Shown: positions 58,302-64,000 of the stretch, in pieces
How the letters are laid out: each line of letters starts with the position of its first letter
Position numbering within the stretch: position 1 is the stretch's first letter
Assembly: GCA_963170055.1 (NCBI GenBank)
Contig: CAUJGJ010000397.1
Coordinates: forward strand, 9,653,801 to 9,717,800
Direction of reading: 5' to 3'
Source of the DNA: Halisarca cf. caerulea
Lineage: Eukaryota > Porifera > Demospongiae > Chondrillida > Halisarcidae
DNA length: 64,000 bases
Position numbers and translations under genes: made by a program
The notes under the pieces: model-generated
What the model was told of the DNA's origin: nothing
Seen by the model: the letters and a program-made list of their open reading frames with translations, nothing else
Databases searched by the model: none

Positions 58302-59985
58302 ACCTTCAGACTCGGGTTGATTGGCAGTGCGAATGATGGCAGTACTGTTCTGATGGCATTGAAAGCACAGATCAGAACGAGGCTTCATTATAACAATGAA
58401 TGGCACTAGTTTCCTCCACAGAAAGGTAAAGCTGCTGTATGCAGCAGGATGAACTGTACCATCTTGTTCTGCTGCTTCTCTGTACACTCTCCAGATTGAC
58501 CGTTTGGTGTCACTTGATGGCAGTAGCTGGAGGTCAGAACGCTTGTAATTAGGAACACGGCTGGGAAGAAGTAGGGCATGTTGCTCTGAATAATTAAAAA
58601 TAAATTTCACAAGAAACTCCACAGACTCAAATGAAAAAGCATGCTTTGGCTGTCTTTTGGTGTTTCCGTGAATGCGGGCCATTAACCCATTCTCTTTCAG
58701 ACTGCGCATGAGATTTTTGACTTGTTTTTCACCTATTGCGTGGATGAAACAGAACATGGCCTTACATATTGGCTTGCCTTGGTGTATAAAGCTCGAATAA
58801 GACTTCTCTCGCTCTGTGTCTTTGTGTCCAGCTTCAATAGACACTATTTTGCTGGTGTCTATACTTGCTGACAGCTGACCCAAAATAGCCATGTCAAGCT
58901 CAGAATGAGACAGCTGAACACAAGATTTGCGGAATGATGCAACATATTCAGTGGAAAATTGGTATGAACATGGCTTTGCAAGAGGTTTGCGACATCCACA
59001 CCCAGTTGCCATAAAGGTGGAAACTTGTTGCTCTTCCAGTGTATCAGTGGGCAGACTGTCAGGAACTATGTCAATATCTGTGTTAGATCGTAGTTGGTCC
59101 ATCACTTCAGCCACACGTCTTTCTGTATCAAACAGTCCATCATAGTCAACCTCTGTGTCAGTCTCATCTTCACAAGTTTGTTTGTTGGTGTCTTCAACAG
59201 CTATATATGAGCATCGTATGATTTAATTGTGTAAAAAGTTTTAATAGTATAGTTAACATGCAATTCGTAATTACGGCGATATTCGCGCTTAAGCTCTATT
59301 GTAAGATTAGATAAAACATCTCTGATTATGTCTATACCTTTAACTATCGTTCTGTCTTCATCGCCATCATAATCTAAGTCTTCGACGTCGATTTCTGGTC
59401 CCGTTCCTTCCCCAGGCGCTGTGAAATAGTCGTCCAAAACTTCCAGAAGGGAGCTCTGGTCCTTCTCACTCAGACCCAATAACGTGTTCACGGCATTTGC
59501 TGCGATTTCAGCTTTTTCAGTCATCACAAAAGACAACAATATACGTAGAAGCAGATTATGAGAAGTTACGACGATCTAGAAGGCAAAAACAACGTTCTAC
59601 CCTAGTTCTATCAAGTTCTACAAACTAGTGGGATTCCCCTTATCGCCGTAATCGTCATCGTATATTTCCGTGATGTGTTTCCGGTGTATCCCGTGTACTG
59701 AGGCAACAGTTCTGCGTGAAGAAATACTTAGCCGTCGTTCTACCCTTTATGAAGGGAATTTCGTTCTGAAACTTCGTCAAATGTTCAGGAAGACATCATT
59801 AGAATGTTTGATGGGATAAACGCAATTTGAAGGAAATACCACTTGTTCGCGGTTTTTGCCCTAGATCTCAATTTCGTGTTGAGCCGGAAGTGGGCCCTTT
59901 CCTCGAATCCGGTCACATATATAAACGCACACGGAACGAACACGGAGCTTCCAACTCGCGTGCGAACCGTCAGTTGTCAAGGGAA

Positions 59986-59993
59986 TATAAAAG
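59986..59993 (+). promoter_or_regulatory. TATA box of Cys-rich gene copy B
   Basis: TATAAAAG followed by GGGCGGTGG, with the conserved leader TCGAAAAGTTGATTGAG after it. It lies about 65 bases beyond the end of the TIR element, so the promoter belongs to the Cys-rich gene and not to that element. Confidence 0.55.
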
Positions 59994-60290
59994 GGGCGGT
60001 GGTACCAACATCGAAAAGTTGATTGAGCACGCATTTCGAATCTCGAAGAAGAAGCTCTTCAAGAGGAGGCTTCTTTCGTCGATAAAACACAAAAACACCA
60101 TACAATTGTTACAAAAAAGGTACAGAAAAACATGTTGAGCTTGAAAGAAAAGAATATTGCTGTGTAATGTAGTCGAGTGTCTGCTTCGACAATTCATGCA
60201 TTTGCAGATAGATAGGTGCTGATTGGCAATTCCAGACAACAAAGGAACAATAGAGCCACTCCTAGAAGATCGGGAAGAAAGTTTGACGCG

Positions 60291-60714
60291 ATGGCTGAAG
60301 GTACAGAAGGCCCACCACCAGCGAGAAGGCAAAGAATCACGACCGATCGCAAAGATCTCAAAACGCATCTCCCAGTAGTCGGTAGACAGCCGAACGGCGA
60401 AAGTGTATGCCTTTTCTGCATGTGCGAGCCTTGTGTGGTGAATCCCGCAAATGTTCCTGACTTTGTCAGAGGATCAGCCCCCCCCAGACCCCTCCAATGT
60501 GGCCAAGAGGTACAAATTGTACCAAAAGTTCTGGTCCTACCTGAGGCAGCTGGGATTGTGGGATTTTCGTCCATACAAAAGACATGAAGGAAAGGATGGG
60601 GTACAGGACTTCACCCCAAGATGGTGTGTGAAGCAGATGGTTATGAGTAGGTTTCCTAATCCACCAGAGCTGGCTTACAAAGACCACAAGTGGTCGGCTG
60701 ATATTGGTGTTTAG
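60291..60714 (+). pseudogene. small Cys-rich protein, copy B, one frameshift
   Basis: Paralogue of 147-563 on the opposite strand. It starts MAEGTEGPPPARRQR, then LPVVGRQPNGESVCLFCMCE (Cys cluster conserved), PCVVNPANVPDFVRGSAPP, then a frame change, then DPSNVAKRYKLYQKFWSYLR, FTPRWCVKQMV, RFPNPPELAYKDHKWSAD and stop. The frame break falls in a run of 8 C (60478-60485); 7 C would keep the gene open. So it may be real decay or a consensus error. An acceptor-like TTCATGCATTTGCAG upstream fits a leader intron. Conservation of the Cys, Trp and RFPNP blocks between the two copies suggests past selection on the protein. Confidence 0.6.
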
Positions 60715-60881
60715 GATTACGTAAGAACTCTCTGTTTATCTCATGGACAAACATGCTATTTTTGCCCCATAAGTGTATTGTGTACTTGCTTGAGTTAGTG
60801 ATCACTGAGATAAACCACTCACAGTGCATAGATGATAGCTCTCAGAATACTTGGCTTTCAAACAAAGACAAGCATGCTGGT

Positions 60882-60883
<2 letters not shown>

Positions 60884-60972
<89 letters not shown>

Positions 60973-60989
60973 CACACACACACCACACA

Positions 60990-61040
<51 letters not shown>

Positions 61041-61060
61041 TACAAAACACACACAAAGAG
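60884..61060. repeat. CA array
   Basis: (CA)n with CACCACACACA interruptions. Confidence 0.9.
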
Positions 61061-61268
61061 AGTTCAGGAAAAATGTTCTTCGGAAACACCTGTAAAATAA
61101 ACACATAAAGCATTATGATACTAGTAATGCAACTTATAGGACTAAGGCATAACAGGTTGTTGTTACCACTTGAACAAATATTACACTAGCACTCACAAGT
61201 GTGCAGGTGGGTGTAGTGCACTGCACCAATAAATTACAAAACTGCTACAGCATGTGGACACAACTTAC

Positions 61269-62160
61269 TCAAGGACTGTCATCTTGTTCATCGTACTCCT
61301 CTTCATCATTAAAGTTAATAGGGAGTGGATGGTGAACATCAATGTAATCATCAGACTCATCCACTTCCTCTGATTCACTGGTACTATGTACAACAAGTGG
61401 CACTGAATCAAATAATCAAAATTCAACATTTTTGGCCATATCGACATACCTGGACTGCAGTTCAGCAAGAGGTGCCTGACATTGTCCTTCCCGTTTCCAA
61501 AACTCCTCCCATATGGCCCAGCGAAAGTTGCTGGTCTTGGCAACTCAGATTTTAAAAGGAGTTCTGCGCTCTGGCCTCCGTGTGTCAACCACCAATGTCT
61601 CACTGGTCCAAGTGCGCTCAACATTCTCATTCTAAATGGTTAGGAGGGAATTCATAAATTACGCCTGACAAATACATCAAGGAGATAAAAGAAGCATACC
61701 CAGTCCAGTACAGCGAGATCCATTCTCGCTTCAAAAGTTGCCTTTCCAAAATGGACCCGCTTTGGGAGGTAAATCAGGAGCGCATGATTGAATGACTCAA
61801 TCCAATAGGTGTCACGACACTGCAGGAAGGTAACTTTGTAGAGACGTGCTCACATATAAGTACTTCAGTACTTCATAGCTCACCCTGGCATATGAGTCGG
61901 CCTGCTTGTACACTGCCAATGACTTCAGTGCATCGAGGTACACCTGGGCTGTCTGGTCGCTGGTAATGATGGCTTTGTCGGGAGTGTAGGTTTGGTGCTT
62001 ACACAGGGATGTGGCATGGCAGTTACTGTGGATGTCCTAATGGAAAACAAACATTACATCATATTTACTTATCCACAAAGAATAATTTACTCTTACATAC
62101 CTTGTAGTGAGAGACTATGGAGCGCCAAAGTGGACAAAAATGGCTGATGTGGTGAATCGT
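61269..62160 (-). pseudogene. intron-containing transposon-associated gene, C-terminal exons
   Basis: Four exons splice in phase: ~62160-62101 (HHISHFCPLWRSIVSHYK), 62036-61884 (DIHSNCHATSLCKHQTYTP, AQVYLDALKSLAVYKQ), 61819-61450 (CRDTYWIESFNHALLIYLPK, RVHFGKATFEARMDLAVLDW, then KTSNFRWAIWEEFWKREG), and 61377-61269 (acidic tail SESEEVDESDDYIDVHH ending DEQDDSP). All junctions are GT-AG; the last intron is 72 bases. The ESFNHALL-YLPKR-HFG-LAVLDWNE block is one I recall from transposon-associated proteins of invertebrates that often also carry a P2X7-like C-terminal domain. An in-frame TGA sits at KI*VAKTSNF. The 5' part is cut off by the GATC-rich minisatellite. It is convergent to the Cys-rich gene copy B. 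Confidence 0.6.
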
Positions 62161-62164
62161 CCAT

Positions 62165-62490
62165 CATAACCATAGATCATCGATCGTGGACCCATCCATC
62201 ATCGATCACATACGTCAATCATCGATCGTTGGCATACATCTATCAATTATCGATCACATAGTCGATCATCGATCGTCGGCCCATCGATCACATACATCAA
62301 TCATCGATCACATACGTCGATCATCGATCGTCGGCCCATCGATCATATACATCAATCATCTATCACATACGTCGATCATCGATTGTCGGCCCATCGATCA
62401 TCGATCGCATATCTCGATCATCGACGATCGTTCATTCATCCATCGCTCGTCGAACGTTCATCCATTCATCGATGACGTCAATTGTTCATC
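62165..62490. repeat. ATCGATC-rich minisatellite
   Basis: Units built from CATCGATCGTCGGCCCATCG, ATCACATACATCAATC and ATCACATACGTCGATC, period about 54 bases with variants. The density of GATC and ATCGAT is extreme. The apparent 110-codon frame is a repeat product. Confidence 0.85.
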
Positions 62491-62569
62491 CATCGATCAG
62501 ATTTCGATTATAAGCTAGGTCACATGCACATTGACAGCTGTTCTTCCACGTGGTGAATCAATTCCAACA

Positions 62570-63520
62570 ATGGACGATTCTGAGAAGCTCGAGAAGGCCA
62601 TCGAATTACTCAGTTCTGTGACTGCATCTTGTCATTCGAATAGTAGTGGAGATCTGAATGAGCTGACGAATTGCTTCATGGTAGTCAACGTCCTCAAGAA
62701 GGTAAGGCAAGAAAACATTTGATGTAGATACATTGAGTTGATATAGGGACATGCATATTAATGAATTGCATGACTATATATAGGGACAAGCCTAAGACAG
62801 AGGGCATCAAATTCCTGTTCCCGCGCTGTCAATGTTTTGAGGTCTATCAGGGAGAATCTTGCTCGTGGTAGCCGCCACCATGCTGAGATTGCTGCTGAAC
62901 AAAAGGCAAATTTCAAACCTTATCGTGAGAAATCATCTAGTAAGAAGCGAGGCAAATCGCTGAGTTGGACAGTTAGGGTATTCTGCCTCAGCCGCAGATA
63001 TGCAAGGAAAGTCCCTGTGTCTGCACATGAACGTGAGGCTTTGATACTTTCCGGTTTGGGAGAAAAGAAGGTCACCATTCCAAGCATTGATTGCTCATGG
63101 GATGACTTCAAGGATGTACTGATTGCTGAATTTCCAAAATTGAGTAGCATCGGGGGATTTGAAATATTGAGATGCATTCCCAATTCCAAAGAATTGGAAA
63201 TTATGTCACCATCAATTTCACAATCTCCAAACTTATTGAAAGGTGTAATTGCAAATGGGAGAATTTTCATTCGCCCAATACAGAAGGACATAGAGCTAGA
63301 TGAGCTACTACCAATATCACAGGTACATATATATTAGTCTAATACATACTAGTGCATGTTATAAATTATATATAGAAGTCAGAACTAATTAATTAAAAAC
63401 TATTAATTGCATTATGGAAGTATTTATTAATAATAATGCATGTGTTCCATGCAGATCACAGAAAAATGCATCTGCTGTGATGCTGAGGTACCTGTTAATG
63501 AATTGAGGAAGCATAGTTAG
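62570..63520 (+). CDS. G2E3/HECT-like gene, 5' exons
   Basis: Exon 1 (ATG at 62570, MDDSEKLEKAIELLSSVTA) ends at 62701 before GTAAGG. Exon 2 is 62801-63322 (RASNSCSRAVNVLRSI to LPISQ) and exon 3 starts at 63455 after TTCCATGCAG (ITEKCICCDAEVPVNELRKH). Exon 2 contains IAEFPKLSSIGGFEILRC, then LLKGVIANGRIFIRPIQKDI, which matches the region ahead of the HECT domain in G2E3-like proteins of fish and invertebrates. Exon 3 has a C-x2-C...H...C zinc-binding pattern, but a TAG (63518-63520) falls between H and the last C. A donor-like AA|GTATAA lies just after. So the gene is either broken or ends differently; the HECT part would lie beyond the window. A role in ubiquitin transfer is inferred from the family only. 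Confidence 0.55.
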
Positions 63521-63566
63521 TCATGCAAGTATAAAACTTTAAGGTATAGTATAATTAGATAATATA

Positions 63567-63742
63567 CAGTAGAACCTCGTTAGTAAGAACACTGTTAATG
63601 AGTAATACCTGGTTATGAAGTACAAGGATATGATACCCCAGCTTATAACCCATAATACTAATCTATATGGTTAGCAAGTACTACTGATAGTGAGTAGCAA
63701 TTTGGAGGGTCCTCAGGTGTACTCACTAACGAGGTTTGACTG
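63567..63742. mobile_element. 176-bp TA-flanked MITE
   Basis: Inverted ends CAGTAGAACCTCGTTAGTAA and, reversed, CAGTCAAACCTCGTTAGTGA, TA on both sides (63565-63566, 63743-63744). Same general design as the MITEs at 12864 and 45383 but different in sequence. Confidence 0.8.
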
Positions 63743-63759
63743 TATTATATATATATGTA

Positions 63760-63845
<86 letters not shown>
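63743..63845. repeat. (TA)n array with TG interruptions
   Basis: TATATATGTATATATG motifs in a mirror-like order, about 100 bases. Confidence 0.9.
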
Positions 63846-63848
<3 letters not shown>

Positions 63849-64000
63849 TTATTATTATTCCAAAACATACATCCTAACATGGATACAACAAAAACACCAA
63901 TTAAAAGAACATCAGAAATCGTCAAAGCCAATCATGTCAGTGTCACATAACAGAGAACCTCGAACTGCTGCAGCATTCCCTCTCTGTACAGCAACTGACA

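Larger units (their letters stand above)
54819..59524 (-). pseudogene. transposase-like protein with SGQNKN block and zinc knuckle
   Basis: Exon 1 (ATG at 59524) is acidic and ends before a GTTAAC donor. Exon 2 starts at 59200 after TATATAG. Blocks in order: GCGCRKPLAKPCSYQF (Cys-rich); KAMFCFIHAIGEKQVKNL; FHWR-like YREAAEQDGTVHPAAYSSF; KPRSDLCFQCHQN (CxxC); then after two insertions VHYSFDYAQQVHFPSDPLQP, FLTPRKCSVFGV, VFLHADNCSGQNKNSC, ISFLPVGHTKFAPDWYFGLF and a C-terminal CCHC knuckle (CGICNKEGHNKRSC). The D-N-C-SGQNKN and G-H-T-K-F blocks look like RNase H-type catalytic parts and match the DUF7869-like family of metazoan transposon proteins, as I remember it. Damage: TAG near 55871, one extra T in a T7 run near 55203. 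It is probably the transposase of the surrounding element. Confidence 0.65.
54073..59922 (-). mobile_element. TIR element with uncharacterised transposase-like gene
   Basis: The left edge reads ATATATGTGACCAGATTTGG then AAAGGGCCCACTTC. The right edge, reversed, reads ATATATGTGACCGGATTCGA then AAAGGGCCCACTTC, and homology goes on to ACGAAAxTTGA; about 50 bp of inverted repeat. AT-only flanks prevent a firm target duplication (TATA possible). Inside is one large minus-strand gene. Three later insertions occupy 55900-57100 and 57183-58301 (the latter carrying an A-family element). The superfamily is not certain; a 4-bp-duplication group such as Sola is a candidate to test. Confidence 0.7.

Noticed and set aside
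62186..62518. 110-codon frame rich in Ser/Ile/His/Asp
   Set aside because: Product of the ATCGATC minisatellite.

Overview
This window looks like animal nuclear DNA that has been almost entirely colonised by transposable elements and simple repeats. Support comes from GT-AG introns inside several genes and from a typically metazoan transposon set: piggyBac, hAT, pogo/Tigger, Tc1, Harbinger, a Penelope-like element with a GIY-YIG endonuclease, and an APE-type LINE with a 2A-like motif. The few non-transposon genes (RecQ-like helicase fragment, ParB-like exons, a G2E3/HECT-associated N-terminal domain) are kinds I associate with sponges and cnidarians. A sponge is my best guess, but nothing here proves it.

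Layout. 0.1-1.6 kb: a small Cys-rich gene with its own TATA box (minus strand) and a repeat fragment. 1.6-12.2 kb: a pogo-like element (Tigger-1) split by a hAT, which is itself split by a second pogo-like element (Tigger-2) and by a stack of smaller repeats; removing the insertions at their target duplications brings the broken reading frames back together. 12.3-20.2 kb: CA arrays, a MITE, a broken Tc1, and two broken piggyBacs, one carrying a 1.2-kb element in its open reading frame. 20.2-25.3 kb: a LINE split by a Penelope-like element, which holds a small hairpin-ended element. 25.3-29.8 kb: TG/CA arrays with tandem units and inserted hairpin-ended elements. 29.8-32.3 kb: piggyBac-3, nearly intact. 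32.3-37.5 kb: minisatellites, hairpin-ended elements and a 1.17-kb element. 37.55-40.17 kb: piggyBac-4, a complete element with an intact 636-residue transposase. 40.2-44.4 kb: MITEs and repeats. 44.4-48.6 kb: ParB-like exons, Harbinger parts, a RecQ fragment and a retroelement tail. 49.1-51.2 kb: a CA/CT higher-order satellite. 54.1-59.9 kb: a terminal-inverted-repeat element with an uncharacterised transposase-like gene, itself carrying three insertions. 60-64 kb: a second copy of the Cys-rich gene, a convergent intron-containing transposase-like gene, a GATC-rich minisatellite and the start of a G2E3-like gene.

The most unusual structures are (i) several families of short elements that share hairpin-forming GC-rich ends and carry an AT or CA microsatellite inside (called A, B and C here), one of which has a natural empty site in the same window; and (ii) a 1.2-kb family (called G) with 18-bp inverted termini, 2-bp target duplications at three loci, and an internal inverted repeat that shows a compensatory base change. 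Many otherwise good reading frames are broken at homopolymers, so part of the apparent pseudogenisation may be consensus error in the assembly.
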